In this document: in pieces, positions 7,771-15,434 of the stretch
Numbering within the stretch: the stretch's first letter is position 1
How the letters are laid out: each line of letters begins with the position of its first letter
NCBI GenBank assembly: GCA_021845645.1
Contig: JAJZVM010000085.1
Location: 1-16,744 of the forward strand
Length of the DNA stretch: 16,744 bases
From: Bacillota bacterium
Lineage (GTDB): Bacteria > Bacillota_E > JAJZYS01 > JAJYTV01
Direction: 5' to 3'
Made by a program: the position numbers and the translations under genes
Notes under the pieces: model-generated
What the model saw: the letters and a program-made list of their open reading frames with translations, nothing else
What the model was told of the DNA's origin: nothing
The model's database searches: none

Positions 7771-9587
7771 AACTTCCGGTCGGGTGCAGCGGTCCCCTCG
7801 ACCTGCGTCCCGAAGGCGCCCAGATCGGGCCGGAGTCCCAGGCCCGAAACCGAGCGCTGCAGTTCCGAAGCTGCCGCGACGAAACCGGCGTGCGGGAAGA
7901 GCTGCGGGAAGTTGCCGCGCTGCTCCCCCAGGGACGGATCCACGTGCTCGCCCCAAAGGCCCAGCGGCGTAGCCACCTGTTCGAGCTGTTCGAGTGTCTC
8001 CACGGCTTTGGCCACCTGTCCCGTGCGCAGGTAGACCCGCGCCAGCCATGCGCTGCCGAGCGTGAAGGGATGGCGGGCCGGCCCCATGCTGTCAAAGCGG
8101 TACCGGTAGACGAGACCGTCTTGGACCAGATCGTGCTCGATGCGTTCCAAGGTGCCTTGCCAGGCCGGGTCGGTGGCCGGGACGAAACCGTAGAGCGGCA
8201 GACAGAGGAGCGCGGCGTCCACCTGGGGGCTGCCGACGCCCTGGGTGAAGCTGCGCAGGTCTGGCCGGTAGCATTCGCCCATCACGAACTGGCGCACTTG
8301 CGCCGCCTGCTCGCGCCAGTAGCTGGTCTTCTCAGGCCGCCCGACTGCCTCCGCGAGGCCCGCCGCCGCCGACAGCGCAACCCAGCAGAGTACGAGCGAG
8401 TGCGTGTAGTGCCCCGGTTCGTCCCGGAACTCCCAAAGGCTCGCATCGGGTATGCGCCACATCTCGGCTGTCCAGTCCGCCATGCGCTCGATCGCCCAGA
8501 AGTAGCTTCTGGGCAGGTTCCAGTCATCTGTGTCCCGCACGTAGCGCCAGAGCGCCCAGAGCAGATCGCCCTCGATGTCCAGCTGAAGCTGTGCCGAGGC
8601 TGCGTTGCCGACGCGTACGGGCAGGCTCTGCCTGTGCCCGGCGAGCCAGCCAAGTTCCCGCTCGCCGAGGCTGAAGCTTCCGTCGCCGCGCATGAACGGG
8701 CTGACGAAGGGCTTGCCGGTCATCTGCACTGCGCTGAGCAGAAACTCCATGAGCCGGCGGGCGGCGAGGACGTCCCCAGAGAGCAGGAACGCCTCCGCGG
8801 CGTAGGCCGAGTCGCGCACCCAGACGAAGCGGTAGTCCCAGTTGCGCGCTCCGCCGATCTGCTCCGGGAGGCTCGTGGTCGGCGCGGCGAGGATGGCCCC
8901 CGTGGGGCGCACGGTCAGCGCGCGCATGGTCAGCACGGAACGCTCGAAGAGCTCCTGCATGGCGGGAACGGTCGTGGGCATCGGAACCTGGCGCCAATAG
9001 CGCAGGGCGTCCTCGAGATGCAGCGCGGGATCGCCCTCCGGCGGCGCGAAGTCATTCTTCTCCTTGGCGAAGTCCGGCGTGTACAGTAGCGCGATCTCGT
9101 GCTCGCCTGGCGGCAGCAGCCACTGCTCGCGGCCGATCCGCCGCGGCCTCGCCCCGCGCAGGCTCAGCAGCAGCCCCTCCGCCTTGTGCGGGTTGAGCCA
9201 CAGAAGCCCGTCATCGCGCTGCCGCAAGGCACCGAGAGACTGGCCGTAGCTGAAGCGGGGCGCGCACTCGAGGATGAGGGGCACCTCGTTGCGGACGTAG
9301 CGGCGCAACTCCGTGCGACCGATCACCAGGTAGTCGTCGATCGTAGCGTCGCCCGAAGGTGTGCGCAGTCGCGTCTCAAGGACCAGGCTGCCACGCAGGT
9401 ACGCCTGGTCGGTTCGGAAATGCGACTCCGGACGCAGTGTCATGAAGCCGCCGACCAGCGGATCGAGAAGACGGCAGAACACCGCGTCGCTGTCGAAATC
9501 TGGGAAGGCGAGCCAGTCGATCGAGGCGTCAGGAGCGACGAGAGCCGCAGTCTGCCCGTTCGAGACCAGACCGTAGAACTGCTTCAC
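7767..9587 (-). CDS. GH15 glycoside hydrolase (glucoamylase/trehalase type) with trehalase-like N-terminal domain
   Basis: 606 aa from the GTG at 9587, behind GGAGGAG (spacing about 5). Residues 1-200 match the trehalase-like N-terminal beta-sandwich of bacterial GH15 proteins (YGLVSNGQTAALVAPDAS, then IDWLAFPDFDS). Residues about 215-590 are the (alpha/alpha)6 barrel, with NWDYRFVWVRDS (249-260), a candidate catalytic acid in LWEFRDE (E386), and the second conserved Glu in GLWGEHVDP (E547) followed by GEQRGNFPQLFPHAG. The family has glucoamylases and trehalases acting on alpha-glucosides. Adjacency to otsA favours trehalose or a related alpha-1,1-glucoside, but the substrate is not provable from sequence. 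No signal peptide is visible, so the enzyme is likely cytoplasmic. It lies 27 bases downstream of kamA and is probably co-transcribed with it. Confidence 0.88.
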   Translation of the reverse strand: MKQFYGLVSNGQTAALVAPDASIDWLAFPDFDSDAVFCRLLDPLVGGFMTLRPESHFRTDQAYLRGSLVLETRLRTPSGDATIDDYLVIGRTELRRYVRNEVPLILECAPRFSYGQSLGALRQRDDGLLWLNPHKAEGLLLSLRGARPRRIGREQWLLPPGEHEIALLYTPDFAKEKNDFAPPEGDPALHLEDALRYWRQVPMPTTVPAMQELFERSVLTMRALTVRPTGAILAAPTTSLPEQIGGARNWDYRFVWVRDSAYAAEAFLLSGDVLAARRLMEFLLSAVQMTGKPFVSPFMRGDGSFSLGERELGWLAGHRQSLPVRVGNAASAQLQLDIEGDLLWALWRYVRDTDDWNLPRSYFWAIERMADWTAEMWRIPDASLWEFRDEPGHYTHSLVLCWVALSAAAGLAEAVGRPEKTSYWREQAAQVRQFVMGECYRPDLRSFTQGVGSPQVDAALLCLPLYGFVPATDPAWQGTLERIEHDLVQDGLVYRYRFDSMGPARHPFTLGSAWLARVYLRTGQVAKAVETLEQLEQVATPLGLWGEHVDPSLGEQRGNFPQLFPHAGFVAAASELQRSVSGLGLRPDLGAFGTQVEGTAAPDRKF

Positions 9588-9614
9588 CGCTCTCCTCCTC
9601 CGAACGGGGCCCGC

Positions 9615-11021
9615 TCATTGCGTCCGGTCGTGGACGAGCGGCGCGCGGCTCTGGCCGATGCCGCGGGGCGTCCACTTTTCCTTGTCCTGGTTGAGCCGGT
9701 GCTCCTGACCGCCGCGCCGGTGGATCTGGTCGAAGTCCTTCGGCTGGATCGCAAGCTCCTCGCCCGCCAGAAGGCCCGCGACGCCGCGCTGCCCGGGCTC
9801 AGGCCAGACCCATTCTTGAGGTATGGCCATGTCGGGACCGCGGTAGTCCTCGGGCTCCGTATAGGTGCCGATGTAGCCTTCGAAGTTGCGCAGCACGACC
9901 CTGCCAGAGCCCTGCGCCAGCAGGTAGGTGGGCCCGACCGGCACCTTGCCGCCCCCCCCGGGAAGGTCGACGACATAGGTGGGTACAGCGTATCCGGAAA
10001 GATGGCCACGCAGCGCCTCCATGATCTCGACGCCTTTGGCGACCGTCGTGCGGAAATGGCCGGCTCCGTGCACTTCGTCGCACTGATAGATATAGTACGG
10101 CCGCACGCGGCAGCGCGTCAGCTCACGCATCAGCTTGTGCATGATGGCGGGGTGGTCGTTGATGCCGGCCAGCAGCACCGATTGCGAGCCGAGCGGGATG
10201 CCCGCGCGGGACAGGCGATCGAGGGCGTCCTCCACCTCGGGCGTGATCTCCTTCGGATGGTTGACGTGGATGTTCATCCAGAGGGGGTGGAACTGCGCGA
10301 GCAACTCGACGAGTTCGGGCGTGATGCGCTGTGGCAGGAAGATCGGCACGCGCGAGCCGATGCGGATGATCTCGATATGCGGGATCTCTCTGAGGGAGCG
10401 CAGAACATGCTCGAGCACCTTGGGGTTCAGCACCAGTGGATCTCCACCCGACAGCAGAACGTCCCGCACCTGCGGCGTGCGGCGCAAATAGTCGAGTTGC
10501 GCCTCGAACTCAGCCGGGCTGAAGTTGGCGTGCGGGTCGCCGACGATGCGTGAGCGTGTGCAGTAGCGGCAGTAGCTTGCGCATTGCGTCGTGATCAGCA
10601 GGAGTACGCGGTCGGGGTAGCGGTGGACAAGTCCCGGCACGGGACTGTGCAGGTCTTCCGCCAGCGAGTCGCGCATCTCGGCCGTGAACGGCACGAGTTC
10701 CTGGCCGGTCGGCACCACCTGGCGCCGGATCGGGCAGGTGGGGTCGTCCGGATCGATCAGCGAAGCGAAGTACGGCGTGATGTCCACGCGGAGGATGCCG
10801 CTCGCGCGGATGCCTTCCTCTTCCTCCGGCGTAAGTCGGATGACCTCGGCGAGTTCGTCTACGCTGTTGAGCCGGTGCTTGAGCTGCCAGCGCCAGTCCT
10901 GCCATTCCTCGTCGGAAACGCTCGCGAACGCGGGCGCCCGCGTGCCCCTAGGCAGCTGCAGCTGGCTCCTTGTCGTGGCCTTTTCATGCTGGACCAAGCA
11001 TTCTGCCCCCTTGATGTTCAC
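9615..11021 (-). CDS. kamA: Lysine 2,3-aminomutase (radical SAM, PLP)
   Basis: 468 aa. It interconverts L-lysine and L-beta-lysine using SAM, a [4Fe-4S] cluster and PLP. All key residues lie at a constant +22 offset from the Clostridium subterminale enzyme as I recall it. These are the cluster cysteines C147, C151 and C154 (CASYCRYC), the PLP lysine K359 (PGGGGKVPVGP), and the lysine-recognition aspartates D315 (YIYQCD) and D352 (VVDLPGG). The two aspartates argue for lysine rather than glutamate or arginine as substrate. Odd: the structural zinc site of the clostridial enzyme is missing (C268 aligns with H290, and the C-terminal CxCxxC is absent). GTG 11021 has a weak ribosome binding site and a leader of only about 14 nt; TTG at codon 9 is an alternative start. 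beta-Lysine can be degraded or acetylated to an osmolyte, but no acetyltransferase gene is in the window. Confidence 0.92.
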   Translation of the reverse strand: MNIKGAECLVQHEKATTRSQLQLPRGTRAPAFASVSDEEWQDWRWQLKHRLNSVDELAEVIRLTPEEEEGIRASGILRVDITPYFASLIDPDDPTCPIRRQVVPTGQELVPFTAEMRDSLAEDLHSPVPGLVHRYPDRVLLLITTQCASYCRYCTRSRIVGDPHANFSPAEFEAQLDYLRRTPQVRDVLLSGGDPLVLNPKVLEHVLRSLREIPHIEIIRIGSRVPIFLPQRITPELVELLAQFHPLWMNIHVNHPKEITPEVEDALDRLSRAGIPLGSQSVLLAGINDHPAIMHKLMRELTRCRVRPYYIYQCDEVHGAGHFRTTVAKGVEIMEALRGHLSGYAVPTYVVDLPGGGGKVPVGPTYLLAQGSGRVVLRNFEGYIGTYTEPEDYRGPDMAIPQEWVWPEPGQRGVAGLLAGEELAIQPKDFDQIHRRGGQEHRLNQDKEKWTPRGIGQSRAPLVHDRTQ

Positions 11022-11041
11022 CTGGACGGCGAGGTGCCACC

Positions 11042-11047
11042 ATTATA
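11042..11047 (-). promoter_or_regulatory. -10 box of the kamA promoter
   Basis: A perfect TATAAT on the minus strand (11047-11042) ends 20 bases before the kamA GTG at 11021. The -35 region is poor (TATGTT at 17-base spacing), so an activator or another factor may be needed. The implied leader is only about 14 nt long. Confidence 0.5.
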
Positions 11048-11092
11048 GACCCCGCGCTATGAGGAACATAGTAGAATGGTCACGGTACACGG

Positions 11093-11121
11093 CGAAGGCG
11101 CCCGGACAAAGGGCGCCTTCG
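11093..11121. terminator. Hairpin between the 61-aa gene and kamA
   Basis: A perfect 11-bp stem (11093-11103 with 11111-11121, arm CGAAGGCGCCC) closes a 7-nt loop. It lies 27 bases past the stop of the small upstream gene and before the kamA promoter. No T-run follows on the minus strand, so strength is uncertain. It probably separates the two transcription units. Confidence 0.6.
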
Positions 11122-11148
11122 CGACAAATTTTGCAAACGATCCCGCTG

Positions 11149-11334
11149 TCAGAGGTTCGGCGTGTACAGACGTGCCAGTTCGTCGTCGATCGCGATCACG
11201 CGCCGCATGATGTGGTTGCGCTGCTTGTACGGCTTTTCCGCAGCCCGCTCGAGCAGGACTTCCTTCTCCCGCTGGAGATTCCTGACCATCTCGACGACGT
11301 CCGGAGGATACGGCAAGGTCCTCGCTTCGGACAT
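11149..11334 (-). CDS. Small hypothetical protein, 61 aa
   Basis: It begins MSEARTLPYPPDVVEMV and ends RRVIAIDDELARLYTPNL; highly charged and mostly helical, with no signal peptide or membrane segment. The ATG at 11334 is preferred: AAGGAG lies 8 bases upstream, whereas ATG 11340 would leave only 2. The function is not recognised. A good promoter (11392-11364), a strong ribosome binding site and a following hairpin argue that it is a real monocistronic gene. It has no evident tie to kamA. Confidence 0.65.
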   Translation of the reverse strand: MSEARTLPYPPDVVEMVRNLQREKEVLLERAAEKPYKQRNHIMRRVIAIDDELARLYTPNL

Positions 11335-11363
11335 GTCCATCGCTCCTTCTGTTCTCCTGCATG

Positions 11364-11392
11364 AGCATAGCGACTGGCAACGAAGCCTGCAA
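11364..11392 (-). promoter_or_regulatory. Promoter of the 61-aa gene
   Basis: On the minus strand, TTGCAG (11392-11387) and TATGCT (11369-11364) are spaced by exactly 17 bases. The -10 is the same hexamer as in the niaR promoter. The start codon lies 29 bases downstream of the -10 box. Confidence 0.6.
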
Positions 11393-11612
11393 GCGCGGAG
11401 CCGTCTGCCTGGCGCGCGGCACGCTGCCAGCCGATGTCACGCCCGGCCGTGGCACTTCAGCGACCTGTCGGTCGCCCATGCCGGCGCCGCCAACTCCCGT
11501 AACTTTCAGTTGCCTGCCGGGGAAGCCTAAGCCGAGGCGTGGGTGGCAAAGACGCGGCCCTCACGCCGACATTGCCAATGTGGGGCGTGCCGGGAGGCTG
11601 GGAGGTGCGTGC
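11393..11612 (+). other. Structured, unassigned leader upstream of the ABC transporter operon
   Basis: About 220 bases without a convincing gene. The plus strand can fold as GCGACC-tgtc-GGTCGC (11460-11475). Next is a long arm, CCGGC (11481-11485) with GCCGG (11516-11520), carrying an inner CAACT/AGTTG stem (11491-11495 with 11508-11512). A GGCGTG/CACGCC stem follows (11536-11541 with 11562-11567), then ACATT-gcc-AATGT (11569-11581). An unpaired GGGGAAGCCTAAGCC lies between them. It could be a cis-regulatory RNA; I cannot match it to a known class with confidence. High GC makes chance stems likely. Confidence 0.3.
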
Positions 11613-12365
11613 GTGCAGACGCCTGAGCACGGGGCTTCGCCGCTGATCGAGGTGCGGAAGCTTGAACGTCGTTACGGGCAGGGAGAGGCCGCCGTTCAGG
11701 CGCTGCGCGGCGTGGACCTTGATGTGCAGCGTGGCGAGATGATAGCGCTTATGGGACCGTCGGGCAGCGGCAAATCCACGTTGATGCACATCCTCGGCCT
11801 GCTCGACCGCCCGTCCGCGGGCAGCTATCGCCTTGGCGGCAGAGATGTGAGCAGGATCGGCTCGCACGAGGCCGCGGAGCTCAGAGGACGGCGCATCGCG
11901 TTCGTGTTCCAGGGCATTCACCTCATCCCGCGGCTCACCCTCGCCAAGAATGTCGAGCTGCCGATGCTCTATGCGCGCATGCCCGCACCCGAGCGGCGCA
12001 AGCGGGTGAGCGAAAGCTTGGCCAGGGTCGGCCTCGAGCAGATCGAGCGACGCATGCCGAACCAGGTTTCGGGCGGTCAGGCGCAGCGCGTCGCCATCGC
12101 CCGTGCCGTTGCGCCGGGACCGGATCTGCTGCTCGCGGACGAGCCGACGGGGGCCCTTGACAGAAGCGCGGGGCGCGAAGTCCTCGGGATCTTCCAGGAG
12201 CTCAACCAAGCGCTCGGCCTGACGGTCGCTGTGGTCACCCACGACCCCTTCGTGGCGCGCCACGCGCAGCGCCTCATCGAAATCGAGGACGGCCGCGTGG
12301 TGTCCGACCGACCGGTGGAGGACCGGCTGCTGGCGACGCGCGCCTGCGGGGAGCCGACACCGTGA
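11613..12365 (+). CDS. ABC transporter ATP-binding protein, MacB/LolD type
   Basis: 250 aa from the GTG at 11613, 7 bases after GGGAGG. The frame is open further upstream, but family similarity starts at 'PLIEVRKLERRYGQG'. All nucleotide-binding motifs are present: Walker A GPSGSGKST (48-56), Q-loop Q100 (FVFQGIHLIPRLT), signature VSGGQ (152-156), Walker B LLLADEPTGALD (172-183) and switch H210. The 'RYGQGEAAVQALRGVDL' start and 'NVELPMLYA' are typical of the MacB/LolD/FtsE branch, which drives mechanotransmission-type permeases rather than classical transport. It overlaps the permease by 4 bp (GTGA), indicating translational coupling. Substrate unknown; drug, antimicrobial peptide or lipoprotein-related roles are all known in the family. 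Confidence 0.92.
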   Translation: MQTPEHGASPLIEVRKLERRYGQGEAAVQALRGVDLDVQRGEMIALMGPSGSGKSTLMHILGLLDRPSAGSYRLGGRDVSRIGSHEAAELRGRRIAFVFQGIHLIPRLTLAKNVELPMLYARMPAPERRKRVSESLARVGLEQIERRMPNQVSGGQAQRVAIARAVAPGPDLLLADEPTGALDRSAGREVLGIFQELNQALGLTVAVVTHDPFVARHAQRLIEIEDGRVVSDRPVEDRLLATRACGEPTP

Positions 12366-13570
12366 ACGCCTTCGCCATCGCCTTGGACGCAATCTGGAGC
12401 CACCGTACGCGCAGCGCCCTGACGGCGCTCGGGGTCGTCATCGGCGTCTTTGCTGTGGTGACGCTGGTCTCTTTGGGCACGGCCGTGCGGGACTATGTCA
12501 GCCATCAGTTCCGGCAAGTAGGGGCGAGCGTCTTCACGGTGTCGCCCGCCACGCCGGGCACGGGCGCGCGGGGCGGGCCGCGTGAGTTCGCCCGGGGCGG
12601 CGGGCCGCCGTTCGCCACCGGCGGTCTGCCCAGCACCCTCACCGTGGCCGACAGCCAGGCGATCGCGGCGGTGCGCGGTGCCGGCATCCGCCGTGTGGCA
12701 CCCGTCAGCCAGCTGCCGTTGCCTGTGGCGGCGGGCCGTGGTGCGCCGGCCGCGGTGACCGTCATCGCCACGACGGGCAGCTACTTCCCGCTGGAGCAAC
12801 TCAACTTCACCCACGGTCACTTTTCCGTACACGGTGCGGTGCTGGGCAGTGGTGCCGCAAGGAGTCTCTTCGGCCGTGCCGCAGCCCTGGGCCAAAAGGT
12901 ACGGGTGGGCGGCGGCGAGTTCCCCGTCACCGGCGTGCTCCGGCGTGGCAAGGGCATGCTCAGCCTGCAGGCCAATCAGGCGGTCTTCATCCCAGTACGG
13001 CAGGGTCTCGCGCTGGCCGGGCTCGACAAGGTGTCGCAGATCCTCGTCGAGGCAAGGGGGACAGGCCAGGTGGACAAGGCCGCCGCGGCCGTGCTGCGCG
13101 TTCTCGATCGCCGGCACGCGCTGCGCGACTTCCAGGTGACGAAGAACAGCCAACTGCTCTCGTCCATCAACCGCACCCTGGCGGTGATCACGGCGTTTCT
13201 GGGCGGGATCGCCGCGATCTCCCTGCTCGTGGGCGGCATCGGCATCATGAACATCATGCTGGTCACCGTGACGGAACGGTTCAGGGAGATCGGCATCCGC
13301 AAGGCGCTCGGCGCGCGCGACGGCGATATCCTGTGGCAGTTCCTCGTGGAGTCTGTGCTGCTCGCGGTGCTGGGGGGCGCGGTCGGCGTCGCCCTGTCCG
13401 CCATCGTGGGCAGGATCATCGCCCGCATGGCAGGGCTGCCCTCGGGCCTGACACCGGGGGCCGTCGCCGTGGCGCTCGGCTTCTCGATCGCGGTCGGGGC
13501 CCTGTTCGGGGCCCTGCCTGCGCTAAGGGCGTCACGCCTCATGCCAGCGGAAGCCCTGCGCAGCGAATAG
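12362..13570 (+). CDS. MacB/FtsX-type ABC transporter permease
   Basis: 402 aa from GTG 12362, which overlaps the ATPase stop codon. Layout is one N-terminal membrane helix (about 17-38), a large extracytoplasmic MacB core (about 40-260), then three C-terminal helices of the FtsX domain (about 265-292, 322-346, 365-390). Signatures are ALDAIWSHRTRSALTALGVVIG at the start, GGIGIMNIMLVTVTERFREIGI and RKALGARDGDI before the third helix, and LPALRASRLMPAEALRSE at the end. A glycine-, proline- and arginine-rich insert lies at residues 61-88, just inside the external domain. The usual partner, an HlyD/RND-type membrane fusion protein, is not encoded next to it, so the pair may work alone or with a distant adaptor. 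It ends 20 bases from the end of converging murJ, with no terminator seen. Confidence 0.9.
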   Translation: MNAFAIALDAIWSHRTRSALTALGVVIGVFAVVTLVSLGTAVRDYVSHQFRQVGASVFTVSPATPGTGARGGPREFARGGGPPFATGGLPSTLTVADSQAIAAVRGAGIRRVAPVSQLPLPVAAGRGAPAAVTVIATTGSYFPLEQLNFTHGHFSVHGAVLGSGAARSLFGRAAALGQKVRVGGGEFPVTGVLRRGKGMLSLQANQAVFIPVRQGLALAGLDKVSQILVEARGTGQVDKAAAAVLRVLDRRHALRDFQVTKNSQLLSSINRTLAVITAFLGGIAAISLLVGGIGIMNIMLVTVTERFREIGIRKALGARDGDILWQFLVESVLLAVLGGAVGVALSAIVGRIIARMAGLPSGLTPGAVAVALGFSIAVGALFGALPALRASRLMPAEALRSE

Positions 13571-13590
13571 CCTTGCGAAGGCCAGCCCAA

Positions 13591-15174
13591 TCAGGCCCGG
13601 CGTAGCCGACGCATCGCTATACCGAGGATCCAACCCACCTCTTCCGCGCCCAGCATGCGGGCAATGGCGAAGTAGGCCACCATGCCGAGCGCCATCGGCC
13701 AGAGCAATTCGATAAGGTCGCGCACGATGGAGGGGCCGAAGACGAGATGCGGCGTCAGGTGTTCGCCGAGCCACACGACGGCGAGCATGCCGAGGCCGGC
13801 CAGTACGGCTCGCACGGCTGTGCGGGCGGTTCGCCGACCCTGCAACGGACCGGCCCGGCGCCTGAAGGCGCTCAGGAGAAGCCAGGCATTGAGCAGCCCC
13901 GTCAGGGAGTAGGCCAGTGCCAGACCCCGCTCGCCGCCGCTGCCGTGGGGGCCAGAGAACAGGTGCACGAGCAGGAAGTTCAGGATGATGCTGACGACCA
14001 GCGTGATCACACCGATCAGCACGGGGGTGCGCGTATCGCCCAGGGCGTAGAAGCCGCGGGCGATGATTTCGTAGGCGGCGTAGCCGGTGATGCCGATGCT
14101 GTAGTAGACGAGCGCGCTCGACGTCACGAGGGTAGCCTGGCCACCAAATGCGCCGTGCTGGAACAGCACCTCCACGACGGGCTCTGCGAGGAGCAGGAGC
14201 CCGAGCGAGGCAGGGATGGTGACGAAGAGAACGGCGCGCATCGCGTCGGAGAAAGAGCGCCGAAAGCCCTGCATATCGCGCTGCGCAGCCTGACGGCTGA
14301 GGTTCGGCAGGAGCGTGATGCCGACTGAAATGGCGAACATCACGGGAACCAGCTCGACGCGGGAAGCCAGAGTCAGCGCGTTGACGCTGCCCTGCGGCAG
14401 TGTCGAGGCCAGGTACGACTGGTTGACGAGGAGGTTGATCTGGGCCAGCGACATGCCGAAGGCGACGGGCACCATCAGGCTGAAGATGCGCCGGATCCCT
14501 GGGTGGTGCATGTCAAGGGACAGGTAGTAGCGCGGACGCAGGCGTATGACGCCCCAGAGCTGGACCGCGAAATTAAGGAAGGCGCCGATCAGCGTCGACC
14601 AGGCGAACGCAGCGATGCCGAACGGCCGCGCCAGGGCGATGCCGACCAGAATGATCGCCACGTTGTAGACGAGCGGGCCGAGCGCCGTGCCGGTGAAACT
14701 CGAGTAGGCGTACTCCGTACCGATCAAGACGCCGTTCAATCCGTGGAAGAAGATGCTGCCGAGCGTGATCCGCGTCAGTTCCACCGTCAGCGCAAGCTTG
14801 GCCGTGCCGAAGCCGGGCAGGAGGAGGTGCAGGTACCAAGGCGCGAGCAGCATACCGAGGCCCAGGACGGCGGCCAGGCCCACCGCCACGATGTTGACCG
14901 AGATGGACATCACCCGCCACACCTCGTCTTCGCGCTCGTCGGCGAGGTAGCGGGTGAGGACGGGGATGAACGCCGATGATATGCCCCCGCCGATCAGGAT
15001 CATGTAGATGGTGTCGGGGACGAGATAGGCCGCGGTGAACGCGTCGGTCGCGAAGCCCTGGCCGAAGAGGGCGGCGATGGCCGTGTTGCGCATAAAGCCG
15101 AGAATGCGCGACAGCACCATGGCGGCCCCGACGATTGCCGCCGCGCTGCCGATGCTCTGTGCGCGTCGGCTCAT
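13591..15174 (-). CDS. murJ: Lipid II flippase MurJ (MviN family)
   Basis: 527 aa with about 14 hydrophobic segments, the length and topology of MurJ, a MOP-superfamily flippase that moves lipid II across the cytoplasmic membrane for peptidoglycan synthesis. The family opening is clear: SAAAIVGAAMVLSRILGFMRN, IAALFGQGFATDAFTAAYLVPD, and GGGISSAFIPVLTRYL. Later motifs include a FYALGDTRTPV segment typical of MviN proteins. ATG 15174 begins the conserved N-terminus, but only a weak GGCGGGA precedes it. A GCGGC-tttt-GCCGC hairpin (15188-15201) stands just upstream and could affect ribosome access. The envelope context (deacetylase, SpoIID-like protein) agrees. It stands alone between converging and diverging neighbours. 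Confidence 0.93.
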   Translation of the reverse strand: MSRRAQSIGSAAAIVGAAMVLSRILGFMRNTAIAALFGQGFATDAFTAAYLVPDTIYMILIGGGISSAFIPVLTRYLADEREDEVWRVMSISVNIVAVGLAAVLGLGMLLAPWYLHLLLPGFGTAKLALTVELTRITLGSIFFHGLNGVLIGTEYAYSSFTGTALGPLVYNVAIILVGIALARPFGIAAFAWSTLIGAFLNFAVQLWGVIRLRPRYYLSLDMHHPGIRRIFSLMVPVAFGMSLAQINLLVNQSYLASTLPQGSVNALTLASRVELVPVMFAISVGITLLPNLSRQAAQRDMQGFRRSFSDAMRAVLFVTIPASLGLLLLAEPVVEVLFQHGAFGGQATLVTSSALVYYSIGITGYAAYEIIARGFYALGDTRTPVLIGVITLVVSIILNFLLVHLFSGPHGSGGERGLALAYSLTGLLNAWLLLSAFRRRAGPLQGRRTARTAVRAVLAGLGMLAVVWLGEHLTPHLVFGPSIVRDLIELLWPMALGMVAYFAIARMLGAEEVGWILGIAMRRLRRA

Positions 15175-15223
15175 AAGTCCCGCCTTCGCGGCTTTTGCCG
15201 CAGTAGCGCTTGCATCACGCTAC

Positions 15224-15229
15224 ATTATA
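15224..15229 (-). promoter_or_regulatory. -10 box of the murJ promoter
   Basis: A perfect TATAAT on the minus strand (15229-15224) lies 49 bases before the murJ ATG. The -35 is weak (GTGTAG at 17-base spacing). The intergenic stretch 15175-15410 otherwise holds this promoter, the GCGGC hairpin and the diverging promoter at 15337-15365, with no gene seen. Confidence 0.5.
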
Positions 15230-15336
15230 CCGTGGGTCGCATCCGGCTACACGCGGCACATTGGCTCCGTCTGCACTCTTTCCGCGCGCGCGCCGGCATC
15301 GCGAGCCGCAAAATTCGACAGTGCTTTCGCGCGTGG

Positions 15337-15365
15337 TTGTGGGGTGTCGTCTCCTCGGCTAGCAT
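15337..15365 (+). promoter_or_regulatory. Predicted promoter of the small membrane protein/glpX unit
   Basis: TTGTGG (15337-15342) and TAGCAT (15360-15365) are spaced by 17 bases. A start near 15372 would give a leader that includes the perfect TAAGGAGGG at 15387-15395. Two genes follow with close spacing. Confidence 0.5.
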
Positions 15366-15410
15366 GGATGGAGTAGGCAGGCGACCTAAGGAGGGTTAGC
15401 CGCGGCGCTC

Positions 15411-15434
15411 ATGGTGGCGCGGCGCGACGGATGA
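15411..15434 (+). other. Possible 7-codon leader peptide coupled to the membrane protein gene
   Basis: ATG 15411 opens a frame encoding MVARRDG, whose TGA stop (15432-15434) overlaps the ATG at 15431 as ATGA. The only strong ribosome binding site nearby, TAAGGAGGG (15387-15395), lies 15 bases before 15411 and 35 before 15431. Coupled re-initiation would explain how 15431 is translated. The spacing to 15411 is itself too long for a standard start, so this is tentative. Confidence 0.25.

Noticed and set aside
9585..9614. A separate promoter for the GH15 gene in the 27-base gap after kamA
   Set aside because: The gap holds only a ribosome binding site and has no -10 or -35 boxes; co-transcription with kamA is the simpler reading.
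11536..11567. Resemblance of GGTGGCAAAGACGC to the GGCAAA/GACGCAAAGCC elements of c-di-GMP-I riboswitches
   Set aside because: The elements are in the wrong order and spacing, and the GNRA-capped stem and receptor arms of that class cannot be found.
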